NCBI RefSeq assembly: GCF_001279525.1
Contig: NZ_LGDY01000116.1
Coordinates: 1 to 64,000 of the forward strand
Reading direction: 5' to 3'
Source: Nocardia sp. NRRL S-836
Lineage (GTDB): Bacteria; Actinomycetota; Actinomycetes; Mycobacteriales; Pseudonocardiaceae
DNA length: 64,000 nt
Position 1 is the first letter of the stretch, and every line of letters begins with the position of its first letter. The notes under the pieces were generated by a model, which saw nothing but the letters and a program-made list of their open reading frames with translations, made no database searches and was not told where the DNA came from. Shown here in pieces: positions 17,883-29,642 of this stretch. The position numbers and the translations under genes are program-made.

Positions 17883-20207
17883 CTACCTGGCCGCGTCGAG
17901 GACAGCGCGTTCGATGCGCCGCCGGTCCAGGCCGGAGCCGGCGATGCTGAACGAGTCGACGACCGTGGCGCCCAGCGTCGACACGCGTGCCCACCGCACG
18001 TCGACGCCGCACTGCTCCAACGCGCCCGCGACCCGGTGCAGCAGGCCGATCCGGTCCGCCGCGCGCAGCTCCAGCACCACCGCGCCGGACGCCTCGTCGT
18101 CGAACCACAGCACCTTCGCCGGGGGCGGGTCCAGCGGCGGGCCGCCGTAGTCGCGTTCCTTGGCGGCGAGCTTGTCGGCCAGCGGCAGCGAGCCCTCGAT
18201 CGCCCTGGCCAGCTGTTCGCGCAGCAGCGCGGCGTCGGGCAGCGAGCCGAACCGCGGCGAGACCGTGAACGCGTCGACCGTCGCGCCGCCGTGGGAACGC
18301 AGGGTCGCCGCGTGGACCTCCAGCGAGTTCAACGCGAGCACGCCCGCGGCCTTCGACAGCATGCCGGGCCGGTCCGGCGCGAGCACCGTCACGACCGCGG
18401 CGTGGTCCTGCTTCTCCAGCAGCACGTCGGGTTTCCCCGACGCCGCAACGCGTTCGGCCATCACCACGTGCGCGGGGTCGAGCGGTTCCGGTTTGGGCAG
18501 CGCGTCACCCGCCATCGCCGTGCGGCAGCGTGCGACCAGGTCGGCCAGCAGTGCGGCCTTCCAGTCCGTCCACACGCCCGGCCCGGTCGCCAGGGAGTCC
18601 GCTTCCGCCAACGCGTGCAGCAGCTCCAGCAGCACCGCGTCGCCGCCCAGCGTCTCCACCACGCGGTGCACGGTCGCGGGGTCCTCGACGTCACGGCGGG
18701 TCGCGGTGTGCGGCAGCAGCAGGTGGTGGCGGACCAGCGCGGACAACGTCCCGACGTCCTGCGGCCACAGGCCCAGCCGCTCGCCGATCGCCGTGGCCAG
18801 CGCGGCGCCGACCTCGGAGTGGTCCTGCTGGCGGCCCTTGCCGATGTCGTGGATCAACGCGCCGAGCAGCAGCAGGTCCGGCCGTGACACCGTGGTCGCG
18901 AGCCGGGCGGCGTGCGCGACGGTCTGCACGAGGTGCCGGTCGACCGTCCACATGTGCGCGGCGTCGCGTGGCGGCAGGTCGCGCACGGCACCCCACTCGG
19001 GGAACAGCCGGCCCCACAAACCCGTGCGGTCCAACGCTTCCACGACGTCCACGAGCCCGTTGCCGCTGCCCAGCAACGCCAGCAGCTCCTCGCGGGCCTC
19101 GCGCGGCCACGGCTGGCGCAGCTCCGGCGCCGAGTCCGCGAGCCTGGCCAGGGTGCCGGCCGCGATCGGGTGCTTCGAGCGTGCCGCCGCCGTCGCGACA
19201 CGCAACAACAACGCCGGATCACGGCTGGGAACCGCGTCACGGGCCAGGGAGACCTCTGACCCGTGCAGCACAACGCCTTCGTCCAACGGCCGGCGTGGCG
19301 GCTGGCCGCGCAGGAACGCCCCCAGCCCCCGTTTCGGCACCGCGGCCCTGGCGGTGCGCACGGCCACGTCGAACGCGTAGACGACCGTTCGTGCGGCGGA
19401 GGAGAGCGAACGGGCCAGAGCGAACCGGTCGGCCAGACCGAGCGCGGAGGCCACCTCGTCACCGTCCTGCGCCCGCAGCACATCGCGCGGTTTCCGCGCC
19501 ACACGGCGAAGTTCGGTGCGCACGTCCAGCAGCAGCCTGCGTGCCTCGTCCACGTCCGCTGACGGCCGGTCGACCAGCTGGGCGACCGACAGGGCGTCCA
19601 GGATCGTGATGTCGCGCAGGCCGCCGCGACCGTGCTTCAGGTCGGGTTCCACGCGGTGCGCGATCTCGCCGCTGCGCGCCCACCGCTTCGTCGAGGACTC
19701 GGCGATCTCGTCCAGCCGGTTGCGCACGTTGCCGCGCCACGCCTGCCGGGCGCCCTCCGCGAGCTTGGCGGTGATCTCCTGGTCGCCGGCGATGTGCCGG
19801 ATGTCCAGCAGCCCCAGCGCCGTCCGCAGGTCACCGGCGGCGACCCGCAGCGCCTCGCCGACCGTGCGGACGGAGTGGTCGAGGCCGATGCCGGAGTTCC
19901 ACAGCGGGTACCAGAGCTTCTCGGCGACCTCGTCGATGTGCTTGACACCGCCGTGCACCAGCACCAGATCCAGGTCGGAGTAGGGCACGAGCTCACGCCG
20001 CCCCAGCCCGCCGACCGCCACCAGCGCGATACCCGGTCCGGATATCCCCGCTGCGCCCGCGTGTTTGGTGAGCCAGAACTCGTGCAGGTCCACGAGTGCC
20101 TCGCGCAGCGGTTCGGCGGCCAAGCGACGACGACCTGGCACGAGCAGCCGTTCGCGCGCTCGCACCAGGTCGTCAGCCGTGACGACGGTCGTTTCGTTGT
20201 TCTCCAC
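17883..20207 (-). CDS. glnD: PII uridylyltransferase/adenylyltransferase GlnD
   Basis: 774 residues from the GTG at 20207, with GAGGAG seven bases upstream. GlnD modifies and demodifies the PII protein according to glutamine level; in actinobacteria the modification is usually adenylylation. The nucleotidyltransferase motif GLGRRELVPYSDLDLVL lies near residue 70. A helical region and an HD domain (HMWTVDRHLVQTV ... HDIGKG) follow, then two C-terminal ACT domains (VTVLAPDRPGMLSKAAG and LELRAADRIGLLHRVAG) that sense glutamine. It is 20 bases after glnB in the amtB-glnB-glnD operon. Confidence 0.96.
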   Translation of the reverse strand: MENNETTVVTADDLVRARERLLVPGRRRLAAEPLREALVDLHEFWLTKHAGAAGISGPGIALVAVGGLGRRELVPYSDLDLVLVHGGVKHIDEVAEKLWYPLWNSGIGLDHSVRTVGEALRVAAGDLRTALGLLDIRHIAGDQEITAKLAEGARQAWRGNVRNRLDEIAESSTKRWARSGEIAHRVEPDLKHGRGGLRDITILDALSVAQLVDRPSADVDEARRLLLDVRTELRRVARKPRDVLRAQDGDEVASALGLADRFALARSLSSAARTVVYAFDVAVRTARAAVPKRGLGAFLRGQPPRRPLDEGVVLHGSEVSLARDAVPSRDPALLLRVATAAARSKHPIAAGTLARLADSAPELRQPWPREAREELLALLGSGNGLVDVVEALDRTGLWGRLFPEWGAVRDLPPRDAAHMWTVDRHLVQTVAHAARLATTVSRPDLLLLGALIHDIGKGRQQDHSEVGAALATAIGERLGLWPQDVGTLSALVRHHLLLPHTATRRDVEDPATVHRVVETLGGDAVLLELLHALAEADSLATGPGVWTDWKAALLADLVARCRTAMAGDALPKPEPLDPAHVVMAERVAASGKPDVLLEKQDHAAVVTVLAPDRPGMLSKAAGVLALNSLEVHAATLRSHGGATVDAFTVSPRFGSLPDAALLREQLARAIEGSLPLADKLAAKERDYGGPPLDPPPAKVLWFDDEASGAVVLELRAADRIGLLHRVAGALEQCGVDVRWARVSTLGATVVDSFSIAGSGLDRRRIERAVLDAAR

Positions 20208-20227
20208 GAACCGTCTCCTCAGTTGTT

Positions 20228-21906
<1,679 letters not shown>

Positions 21907-21995
21907 TTCGACCTCCACTGCACGTCGGTTGCAGGGAGCATCGGGATGTCCTGTTTCTACGGCTCACGCGGAACGTTTCGCCGAGGTGAACTGTC

Positions 21996-22033
21996 GGGGC
22001 GAGCTTGTTACGTCCGCGTTTCACCGGGTTCAC
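21996..22033 (-). promoter_or_regulatory. GlnR box upstream of amtB-glnB-glnD
   Basis: Minus strand reads GTGAA-N6-GAAAC-N6-GTAAC-N6-GCCCC. The known actinobacterial GlnR pattern is gTnAC-N6-GaAAC repeated. The two central half-sites match exactly with correct 6-base spacing, the first is one base off, and the last is weak. It sits 90 bases from the amtB start, as expected for activation. Confidence 0.75.
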
Positions 22034-22109
22034 GGCCCCGATTCGGGCACCTCACCGCAGCGGGCCGGTCACGCGACGTCGCCAGGGGCTTCCTCCTTCC
22101 GGGAACGAC

Positions 22110-22142
22110 CGCGCCCCCGGTGTCCTCGACACCGGGGGCGCG
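22110..22142. terminator. Strong terminator-like hairpin
   Basis: A perfect 15-bp stem (22110-22124 with 22128-22142) around a CTC loop, very G+C rich. It lies 20 bases past the stop of the minus-strand hydrolase gene. No long T-run follows, which is normal in this G+C range. Confidence 0.8.
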
Positions 22143-22161
22143 GTTCACGAACGGTGACGGC

Positions 22162-23673
22162 CTAGAACGGGCCCACCGTGACCTTCGGCTTGGCCGAGAG
22201 CACGGACTGCTCGGCCGGCGGCTCGACGGCGGCACACGTGGTGCCGCTGCGCGGCAGCTTCAGCGACAGCAGGTACTCGTTGTTGATCTTCAGCGTGCAC
22301 TCGCTGCGGTCGTAGACGCCGTGGCCCCAGCCCTCGTAGGTGACGAAGACGGTGGTGTCACGGGTCTGCCGGTGCGCGTTGACGGCCCACTCGTAGACCG
22401 TCGCCGTGTCGTAGCGCGAGTTGGTGAGCAGGATCTTCGGCGCGTTCTTGATCTTCAGCGGCCGCTGCGGGTTGGTGGCCTGCGGGAACCCGACGCAGCC
22501 CATCATGGCGCCGTGGCCGATCGACGAGCCACGCGTGTTCGGCGCGACGCGCTTCTCCATGGCGTTGAGGGCCTGGTACTCGCCCCACGAGCCGACGCGC
22601 AGGTTGTAGTCGTTGCAGAAGATGCCCGCGAACGGGTTCTCGAACGTCTCACCCTCCGCGAACGCCTTGGCCGGCGCCGGGGTGCCGCCGACGAGCGTGG
22701 CGACCCAGTCGGCGAACTGCTTGAACGCCGGGCCGTAGCCCATGCCGACGACGTTGCCGCCGAGGTTCTCCGCGGTGATCTTGCGGCCGGTCTCGTCGAC
22801 CAGCTCACCGCGGTCGGCCTTCGCCAGCAGGTCCTTCCAGATCTTGCGGAGGTCCTTGCCGTAGAACGGCGAGGACGGCGTGCGGTCGCTCCACTTGACC
22901 CACTCGTTGAACATGTCGTTCGCCCCACGTGCCTCGGTCTCGAGGAACTTCCACGTGCCGAGGCTGTGGTCCATGTTCGAGTCGATGATCATGGCGCGGA
23001 TGTTCTTGCCGTACTGCGCCGCGTAGTGCTGACCCATGATCGTGCCGTAGGACACGCCGTAGTAGTTGATCTTCTTCTCGCCCAGCGCGCGCCGGATCGA
23101 GTCGATGTCGTTCGCCACGTCCCTGGTGGAGGCGTGGTCGAAGATCGGGCCGGACTGCTTGCGGCAGTCCGCGCGCAGCTCCTTGTTGAACGCGACCAGC
23201 GCGTCGAACTCCGCCTTGGTCGCCGGGTACTCCGACGGCTGCCGCCGCAACACGTCCGCGGAGCACTTGATCGGCTGGCTCCGCGCGACGCCACGCGGGT
23301 CGAACCCGATGACGTCGAACCTGTCCACGATCTCCTTGCTGAAGTACCGGTCGGCGCCGAACGAGAAGTCGACACCCGAACCGCCCGGACCACCGGGGTT
23401 GATCACCATCGCGCCGATGCGCTGGGACGGGTCGTTCGCCTTGCGGCGGGACACGGCCAGCTGGAACTTCTCGCCGTTCGGCTTGGCGTAGTCGATCGGC
23501 AGCGTGAGGAACCCGCAGTCGACCGTCGGCACCTTCTCGCACGGCTTCCAGTCGATCGCACCGACGGTGAACTCCGGCTGCCCCTGCTCCGCCGCGTTCG
23601 CGAGCGGAGCCATGCCCAGAACCAATGCAGAACTCGCGAGCGCGGCCCCGAGGACGCGCATCATCGGTTGCAT
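22162..23673 (-). CDS. Secreted alpha/beta hydrolase, tripeptidyl-aminopeptidase-like
   Basis: 503 residues from the ATG at 23673, with GGGAGG seven bases upstream. A signal peptide of about 28 residues (MQPMMRVLGAALASSALVLG... ending LANAA) predicts export. The alpha/beta-hydrolase fold shows NPGGPGGSG, the nucleophile Ser in YYGVSYGTIMG, the catalytic Asp in NSRYDTATVYEWA and His in YEGWGHGVY. The C-terminal TAP-like domain places it with Streptomyces tripeptidyl aminopeptidases (peptidase family S33). It likely trims peptides outside the cell. It is monocistronic, closed by a strong hairpin. Confidence 0.9.
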   Translation of the reverse strand: MQPMMRVLGAALASSALVLGMAPLANAAEQGQPEFTVGAIDWKPCEKVPTVDCGFLTLPIDYAKPNGEKFQLAVSRRKANDPSQRIGAMVINPGGPGGSGVDFSFGADRYFSKEIVDRFDVIGFDPRGVARSQPIKCSADVLRRQPSEYPATKAEFDALVAFNKELRADCRKQSGPIFDHASTRDVANDIDSIRRALGEKKINYYGVSYGTIMGQHYAAQYGKNIRAMIIDSNMDHSLGTWKFLETEARGANDMFNEWVKWSDRTPSSPFYGKDLRKIWKDLLAKADRGELVDETGRKITAENLGGNVVGMGYGPAFKQFADWVATLVGGTPAPAKAFAEGETFENPFAGIFCNDYNLRVGSWGEYQALNAMEKRVAPNTRGSSIGHGAMMGCVGFPQATNPQRPLKIKNAPKILLTNSRYDTATVYEWAVNAHRQTRDTTVFVTYEGWGHGVYDRSECTLKINNEYLLSLKLPRSGTTCAAVEPPAEQSVLSAKPKVTVGPF

Positions 23674-23788
23674 GGAATTCCTCCCTAGATCCCCGATCTG
23701 GCGGGAGGAAACGCTTCCACCGTCCGTGTGACCTGGACAACCGACCGAAGTATGGTGGCGAATCAACCCATAGTCGGACAACCTGGTC

Positions 23789-24781
23789 TCAGCTGGTCGT
23801 TTCGGCCCACACCGTTCGCAGGTGGGCTAGCCCATCGCTCGTAGGGGTTCCCAGCAGACGGAGCCGCGCCATCCCGCCGTCGGGGTAGATGTCCAGCCGC
23901 GCGTGGGTCAGCTCGGGACCGTCCACGGGGAACCGGTGCCGGGTGTCCGGTTGCAACCGGGTGCGCGGCAGCACGTCGAACCACGCGTCCGGATCCTTGC
24001 GCGCGTCGCAGCCGCTGACCGAGGCCCAGCCCGGCGCGTTGCCCTTGAAGTGGCTGGTGTCCAGCTCGACCAGCCGCACCGCACCGGCCGCCGCGAGCTG
24101 GACGGACACCCAGTCGTTGCCGTCGTCGCGGCGGCGCGCGGTCTCCCAGCCCTCGCCCATGACCGTGGCCTGACCGGGGGCGATGAGGTTGTTCGGCGAG
24201 CTGTAGAACATGTTGCTGCAGCCCACGACGACCGCGCCGTTCTCCAGCGCCGCGAGATCGATGCCGCCCACGAGCAGGCGCGGGTCGGCGACCGGCTGAC
24301 CGTGCACGCGCAGCCGGGCCACACCGCCGTCGGGGTCGATGGTGAGCCGGACGTGCGTGACACGGCGGTGCTCGGTGACGTCGAAGAAGTGCTTCTGGTC
24401 GCCCTTCAGCGCCGACCGCTCGACCAGCGGGAACCAGCCGGTGATCTCGTCGGCCGCCGGGTAGCCCTCGGCCTGGGCGCCCTCGGCCCAGCAGAACGGC
24501 GGGTAGTTGCCCTTGAAGAACGCCGTGTCGACCACGATCCCGCGCACGACGCCGGGCATGCCGAGCCGGACCACCGCCTGGTCGACGCCGGGCTCGCGGC
24601 GGCGGCGGGTCTCCCAGCCGTCGTAGATCTGTCCTTTGTGGCCGAAGGTGTAGGCCTGGTAGACCGGCTCGGCGGGTTTGACCAGGTTCTCCCGCTCGGC
24701 GAACAGCTCGTCGTTCGCCCACACCACACCACCCCCGACCGCGCGCGAGGCGAGATCGGGCAGCCGGGTCCACTCCGTCAT
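23789..24781 (-). CDS. alc: Allantoicase
   Basis: 330 residues from the ATG at 24781, overlapping the allantoinase stop by ATGA. Allantoicase hydrolyses allantoate to ureidoglycolate and urea. The protein consists of two related halves, the usual double-domain form: each has a GWETxRRR block ([13 protein letters not shown] and [13 protein letters not shown]) and a D(T)xxFKGN block ([10 protein letters not shown] and [10 protein letters not shown]). It is the last gene of the hyi-glxR-gcl-glxK-allB-alc operon. The open frame continues into allB but that part is its shadow. Confidence 0.95.
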   Translation of the reverse strand: MTEWTRLPDLASRAVGGGVVWANDELFAERENLVKPAEPVYQAYTFGHKGQIYDGWETRRRREPGVDQAVVRLGMPGVVRGIVVDTAFFKGNYPPFCWAEGAQAEGYPAADEITGWFPLVERSALKGDQKHFFDVTEHRRVTHVRLTIDPDGGVARLRVHGQPVADPRLLVGGIDLAALENGAVVVGCSNMFYSSPNNLIAPGQATVMGEGWETARRRDDGNDWVSVQLAAAGAVRLVELDTSHFKGNAPGWASVSGCDARKDPDAWFDVLPRTRLQPDTRHRFPVDGPELTHARLDIYPDGGMARLRLLGTPTSDGLAHLRTVWAETTS

Positions 24782-26067
24782 GCTTCTCCTCTGCGTAGCA
24801 GCCTGCCGTGCGTCTGGCCGGTTTCCTTGCCGCGCAACCACGTCTGCCGGACCACGCCGCTCAGCGAACGTCCGTGGTAGGGCGTGACGGGGTTGCGGTG
24901 GTGCAGCTCGTCCCTGTTCACCACGAAGGTCTCGTCCGGGGCGAACACCACGAGGTCGGCGTCCCTGCCGGGTTCGATGGCGCCCTTGGTCGTGAGGCCG
25001 GCCTGGCGTGCCGGGTGGGCGGCCATCCAGCGCACGACGTCGGTGAGCCCGAAGCCGCGTTCGCGCGCGCCCGTCCACACCGCGGGCAGGCCGAGCTGCA
25101 GCGACGCGATGCCGCCCCACGCCGTGGCGAAGTCGCCGGCCTTGAGCTCGACGGTGCTCGGCGAGTGGTCACTGACGACCAGGTCGATCACCCCGTCGCG
25201 CAGCCCCTGCCACAGCGCCTCGCGGTTGGCCCGTTCGCGGATCGGCGGGCAGCACTTGAACTCCGTCTGCCCGTCGTGGATCTCCTCGGCGGTGAACGTG
25301 AGGTAGTGCGGGCAGGTCTCGGCGCTGATCGGCAACCGGTCGCGCTTGGCCGCGGCCAGGATCGGCAGGGCGTCCGACGACGACAGGTGCAGGATGTGCG
25401 TGCGAGCGCCGGTCCTGCGGGTCGCCGCCACGACGTCGCTGATCGCCCGGTCCTCGGCCGCGCGCGGCCGGGACGCGAGGAAGCCCGCGTAGTCGGGTTC
25501 GGCGTCGCGGACCGTGTGGGCGTCCTCGGCGTGCACGATCGTGAGCGCGTCGAGCGTGGCGAGCTCTCTCAGCGCCGCTTCCAGCTCCGGCACGGTGACC
25601 GCGGGGAACTCGTCCACGCCCGAGTGCAGCAGGAAGCACTTGAAGCCGAACACGCCGGCCTCGTGCAGGGGCTTGAGGTCGGCCAGGTTGCCGGGAACGA
25701 TCCCGCCCCAGAACCCGACGTCCACCGACACGGCCGCCGCGGCCTTGCGCTTGACCTCCAGCGCATCCACCCCGACCGTTGGCGGGATGCTGTTGAGCGG
25801 CATGTCGATGATCGTCGTGACACCACCGGCGGCGGCCGCGCGGGTGGCGGTCTCGAACCCCTCCCACTCGCTGCGGCCGGGGTCGTTGACGTGCACGTGG
25901 GTGTCGACGAGGCCGGGCAGCAGCACCTCGTCGTCCGCGAGGTGCACGACGTTCGGCGAGTCGATGTGCGGCTCCACGGCGACGATCCGCCCGCCGACGA
26001 CACCGACGTCACACGCGGTCTCACCCTGCGGGGTGATCACCCTGCGGGCGCGGAACACCAGGTCCAT
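24778..26067 (-). CDS. allB: Allantoinase
   Basis: 429 residues from the ATG at 26067, preceded by GAGGGAC. It opens the hydantoin ring of allantoin to give allantoate. Amidohydrolase motifs are [11 protein letters not shown] (first metal ligands), [11 protein letters not shown] (the probable carboxylated Lys), [20 protein letters not shown] and VSDHSPS. The pattern with Cys-Phe after the Lys and ETCPHYL suits bacterial allantoinase better than dihydropyrimidinase, and the coupled allantoicase settles it. It starts five bases after glycerate kinase ends. Confidence 0.95.
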   Translation of the reverse strand: MDLVFRARRVITPQGETACDVGVVGGRIVAVEPHIDSPNVVHLADDEVLLPGLVDTHVHVNDPGRSEWEGFETATRAAAAGGVTTIIDMPLNSIPPTVGVDALEVKRKAAAAVSVDVGFWGGIVPGNLADLKPLHEAGVFGFKCFLLHSGVDEFPAVTVPELEAALRELATLDALTIVHAEDAHTVRDAEPDYAGFLASRPRAAEDRAISDVVAATRRTGARTHILHLSSSDALPILAAAKRDRLPISAETCPHYLTFTAEEIHDGQTEFKCCPPIRERANREALWQGLRDGVIDLVVSDHSPSTVELKAGDFATAWGGIASLQLGLPAVWTGARERGFGLTDVVRWMAAHPARQAGLTTKGAIEPGRDADLVVFAPDETFVVNRDELHHRNPVTPYHGRSLSGVVRQTWLRGKETGQTHGRLLRRGEA

Positions 26068-26072
26068 GTCCC

Positions 26073-27074
26073 TCACTCTGACACCCGCTCGCGGGCGATG
26101 CGACCGCCGAGCACGGTCAGGAGCGCCTCCGCCCGCGCCATGCACCGGGTGAGGTCGGGTTCGACGTCCGACAGCGCGTAGACGGCCTCCAGTCCGAGGT
26201 CGCCAGGCTCGACCGAGCACTGCCCGGCCACCGCGACCACCGGCACGTCACCGGAGGCCTTCACCACCCCGTACGGCGCCTTGCCGTGGCTGGTCTGGGC
26301 GTCCAGCGAGCCCTCCCCCGTGATCACGAGCGACGCGCCCGCGACCGCCTGGGCGAACCCGGCCAGCTCCAGCACGACCTCGATGCCCGGCCGGAACCGG
26401 GCGCCGAGCGAGAGTGCCGCGAACCCGATCCCCCCGGCCGCTCCGGCTCCGGGCTGGTCCGCGAACTCGGGGCCGATCCGGCGGGCGAACGCCGCCAGCC
26501 GCTGTTCGAGGACCTCGACCTGCTCGGGTGACGCGCCCTTCTGCGGCCCGTAGACAGCAGCGGCGCCGTGTGGCCCGAGCAGCGGGTTGTCCACGTCCGA
26601 GGCGAGCACCAGGTCGACACCGTCGAACGAGGTCCCCCCGAGCGCGTCGAGCATCCCGGCGCCGCCGTCGGTGCACGCGCTGCCGCCCAGCCCGAGCACG
26701 ACCGTGGTGCAACCGAGGTCGAGCGCGGCCTTGAGCAGCTCGCCGACACCGTGGCTGGTGGCGTCGAGCGGGGCGGGTTCGGCGAGCAGCGTCAGCCCGG
26801 CCGCCGACGCCACCTCGACCACCGCGGTCCGGTCCTTCACCGCGAACGACGCCGGCACCGGCTTGCCGACCGGCCCGGTGACCCAGCGGCCGACCCGGAC
26901 GAACCCGGCGGCCACGGCGGCGTCGACGGTGCCGTCACCGCCGTCGGCCACCGGGACGAGGCGCATGTCCAGACCGGGGACCACCTCCCGCAGGCCGCGC
27001 GCGACGGCGGCGGCAACCTGCGGAGCCGTGAGCGAGCCCTTGAACTTGTCCGGCGCGACGACCACGTGGCTCAC
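26073..27074 (-). CDS. glxK: Glycerate kinase
   Basis: 333 residues from the GTG at 27074, which overlaps the gcl stop by GTGA. This GarK/GlxK-type kinase phosphorylates D-glycerate, the last step of the glycerate pathway from glyoxylate. Landmarks are [43 protein letters not shown] and [18 protein letters not shown]. Members of this type usually make 2-phosphoglycerate. Position directly after gcl and glxR confirms the role. Confidence 0.93.
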   Translation of the reverse strand: MSHVVVAPDKFKGSLTAPQVAAAVARGLREVVPGLDMRLVPVADGGDGTVDAAVAAGFVRVGRWVTGPVGKPVPASFAVKDRTAVVEVASAAGLTLLAEPAPLDATSHGVGELLKAALDLGCTTVVLGLGGSACTDGGAGMLDALGGTSFDGVDLVLASDVDNPLLGPHGAAAVYGPQKGASPEQVEVLEQRLAAFARRIGPEFADQPGAGAAGGIGFAALSLGARFRPGIEVVLELAGFAQAVAGASLVITGEGSLDAQTSHGKAPYGVVKASGDVPVVAVAGQCSVEPGDLGLEAVYALSDVEPDLTRCMARAEALLTVLGGRIARERVSE

Positions 27075-28768
27075 GGGACCGGCTCGTATTCCTTCATGGC
27101 GGCGATGGACGTGCCGTTCGCGGTGTTGCCCTCGCGTTCGATCATGATCTCGACGAGCACCGGCCGTTGCGTGCGGTCGGCCTCCTTGCGCGCCCATTCC
27201 AGTGACGGACGGATCTCACCGGGGTCGGCCACGCGGATGCCGGAGCAGCCGTAGGCCTCCATGATCTTCACGTTGTCCGAGCCGGTCGTGTCGTAGTGGA
27301 TGTCGACCTCGTAGCTCATGTCGTAGCCGCCGTGGTCCTCGGCCATCCTGATCAGGCCGAGGTACTCGTTGTTCAGCATGATCAGCACGAACGGCACGTC
27401 GTACTGCGCGCCGACCGCGAGCTCCTCGACCAGGAACTGGAACGAGTAGTCGCCGACGATGCCGACGACCTCCGCGTCCGGCCTGGCCTTCTTGACGCCG
27501 ATCGCCGCCGGGATCTCCCAGCCGAGCGGACCGGCCTGCCCGCACACCTGGTAGTGCCGGGGCTTGTGCGCCTTCTGGTGCTGGCCGGACCAGATCTGGT
27601 AGAGCCCGATCGCCGTGACGAAGTAGGTGTCGGGGCCGTAGAACTCGTTGATCTCCTTGAACACCCGCGGTGCCTTGACCGGCACGGTGTCGAAGTCCTC
27701 GCGCCGCAGCAGGGTCCGCTTGAGCTCCTGGCACCGTTCCACCCACGCCCCTGCCGGACGGGCGTGTGCACGGGCCTTCTCCAGCAACGCCCGCAGGAAC
27801 AGCTTGGCGTCCGCGACGATCCCGAGGTCCGGCCCGAACACCTTGCCGATCTGGGTCGGTTCGACGTCGACGTGGATGAACCTGCGGTCACCGCGGTAGG
27901 TCGCGAGGTCGCCGGTGTGCCGGTCGCCGAACCGCGCGCCCAGCGCCAGCACCAGGTCCGACTCCAGGAACGACGCGTTGCCGTAGCGCTGCGAGGTCTG
28001 GATGCCGGTCATGCCCGCGTAGAGCGGGTGGTCCTCGTCGACGGCGCCCTTGCCCATCAGCGTGGCCTGGACCGGGATCTGCAGGAGCTCGGCCAGCTCC
28101 AGCAGCTCGGCGGCCGCGTCACCGAGGATGACACCGCCGCCGGCGAGCAGCAGCGGGCGTTCGGCGGCCAGCAGCATCTCCAGCGCGCGCTCCACCCGTG
28201 CCTCGCTCGGAGCGCTTTTCAGCACCGGCAACGGTTCGTCGATCGTGGCGTCCCACTCGATCTCCTGCTTCTGCACGTCGATCGGCAGGTCGATCAGCAC
28301 CGGGCCCGGCCGGCCGGAGCGGGCGATCCGGAACGCCTCCCGGAAGATCCACGGCATCTGCGCGGCTTCCCTGACCTGCACCGCCCACTTCGTGACGGGT
28401 GCGGCGATCGAGACGATGTCGACGGCCTGGAACGCCTCCTGGTGCAGCTTCGACACCGCGGCCTGGCCGGTGATGCACAGGATCGGCACGGAGTCGGCCT
28501 GCGCGGTGTAGAGGCCGGTGATCATGTTCGTGCCGGCCGGGCCCGAGGTGCCGATCGCGACGCCGACGTTGCCGGTCGTGCGCGACCAGCCGTCGGCCAT
28601 GTGCGTGGCGCCCTCCTCGTGCCGCACGATGAGGTGCTCGATGGTGCCGTCCTGCTCCATCGCCTTGTACAGCGGCAGGATCGCGGCGCCGGGGCAGCCG
28701 AACACGGTGTCGACGCCCTCGGACTTGAGGACCTCGACGACGGCCTGCATGACGGGGATCTTGGGCAT
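27071..28768 (-). CDS. gcl: Glyoxylate carboligase (tartronate-semialdehyde synthase)
   Basis: 565 residues, thiamine-diphosphate dependent; condenses two glyoxylates to tartronate semialdehyde and CO2. Colinear with E. coli Gcl: FGCPGAAILPLYKAM, GTSGPAGTNMITGLYTAQADSVPIL split over residues 75-100, CGQAGPLGWEIPAAIGV, and the cofactor region GDYSFQFLVEELAVGAQ ... NNEYLGLIR. A striking difference is residue 51: RHEEGATHMADG has Glu where E. coli Gcl has its characteristic Val51. It lies one base downstream of glxR and overlaps glxK. Context makes Gcl much more likely than acetolactate synthase. Confidence 0.92.
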   Translation of the reverse strand: MPKIPVMQAVVEVLKSEGVDTVFGCPGAAILPLYKAMEQDGTIEHLIVRHEEGATHMADGWSRTTGNVGVAIGTSGPAGTNMITGLYTAQADSVPILCITGQAAVSKLHQEAFQAVDIVSIAAPVTKWAVQVREAAQMPWIFREAFRIARSGRPGPVLIDLPIDVQKQEIEWDATIDEPLPVLKSAPSEARVERALEMLLAAERPLLLAGGGVILGDAAAELLELAELLQIPVQATLMGKGAVDEDHPLYAGMTGIQTSQRYGNASFLESDLVLALGARFGDRHTGDLATYRGDRRFIHVDVEPTQIGKVFGPDLGIVADAKLFLRALLEKARAHARPAGAWVERCQELKRTLLRREDFDTVPVKAPRVFKEINEFYGPDTYFVTAIGLYQIWSGQHQKAHKPRHYQVCGQAGPLGWEIPAAIGVKKARPDAEVVGIVGDYSFQFLVEELAVGAQYDVPFVLIMLNNEYLGLIRMAEDHGGYDMSYEVDIHYDTTGSDNVKIMEAYGCSGIRVADPGEIRPSLEWARKEADRTQRPVLVEIMIEREGNTANGTSIAAMKEYEPVP

Positions 28769-28769
28769 G

Positions 28770-29642
28770 TCAGGCCCTTCCTGCGAAGTTCTCGACGACC
28801 TTGAGCAGCGCGGAGTGGTCGAGCGAGCCGTAACCCTGCGCGCGGGCGGCCGCGACCAGCGCGGCGATCTGGCTCGTGACCGGCAGCGCCACGTCGGCGG
28901 CCCGCGCCGCGTCCAGTGCGATGCCCATGTCCTTGTGGTGCAGGTCGATCCGGAAACCGGGCCGGAACTCGCGCGCGATCATGGTCTCGCGCTTGAGGTC
29001 GAGGATCCGGTTGGCCGCGAGGCCGCCCGCGAGCACGTCCAGGCCCGCCTTCGGGTCGACGCCGCTGGCTTCCAGCAGCACGATCGCCTCGGCCACCAGC
29101 GCGTAGATGCCGCCGACCACCAGCTGGTTCGCGGCCTTCACGACCTGGCCCGCGCCGTGCGGCCCGACGTGGACGACCGTCTTGCCGACGACCTCCAGGA
29201 ACGGTCGGGCGGCGGCGAAGTCGGCCTCGTCGCCGCCGACCATGATGCTGAGCGACGCCTGAACCGCACCGGTCTGACCGCCGCTCACGGGTGCGTCGAG
29301 CACGCGGACGTGCGCGAGCCTGCGCGCGATCTCGATCGACGTGGACGGCCGGATCGTGCTCATGTCGATCAGCAGCGTGCCGTCGTCGAACGTGACCTCG
29401 TCGACCACGGCCTCGACCTGCGGGTGGTTCGGCAGCATCGTGATGACGACCTTGGCGCCGCTGACGGCGTCCTGGGCGGAGTTCGCGGCCGTGCCACCGT
29501 CGGCGGCGAGCTTCTCCAGCGCCACGGTGCTGAGGTCGAAGCCCGTGACGTCGTGGCCCGCGGCCACCAGGTGGGCCGCCATCGGCGCGCCCATGATGCC
29601 GAGGCCGATGAAAGCGACAGTGGATCCCTTTGGCGGGGTCAT
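28770..29642 (-). CDS. glxR: 2-hydroxy-3-oxopropionate (tartronate semialdehyde) reductase
   Basis: 290 residues of the beta-hydroxyacid dehydrogenase family; reduces tartronate semialdehyde to D-glycerate with NAD(P)H. N-terminal dinucleotide motif VAFIGLGIMGAPMAAHL, substrate-binding DAPVSGGQTGA and catalytic Lys in GQVVKAANQLVVGG, then KDMGIALDAA, are all typical. The start overlaps the hyi stop by ATGA and the stop is one base from gcl. The Gcl-GlxR-GlxK set is complete here. Confidence 0.95.
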   Translation of the reverse strand: MTPPKGSTVAFIGLGIMGAPMAAHLVAAGHDVTGFDLSTVALEKLAADGGTAANSAQDAVSGAKVVITMLPNHPQVEAVVDEVTFDDGTLLIDMSTIRPSTSIEIARRLAHVRVLDAPVSGGQTGAVQASLSIMVGGDEADFAAARPFLEVVGKTVVHVGPHGAGQVVKAANQLVVGGIYALVAEAIVLLEASGVDPKAGLDVLAGGLAANRILDLKRETMIAREFRPGFRIDLHHKDMGIALDAARAADVALPVTSQIAALVAAARAQGYGSLDHSALLKVVENFAGRA

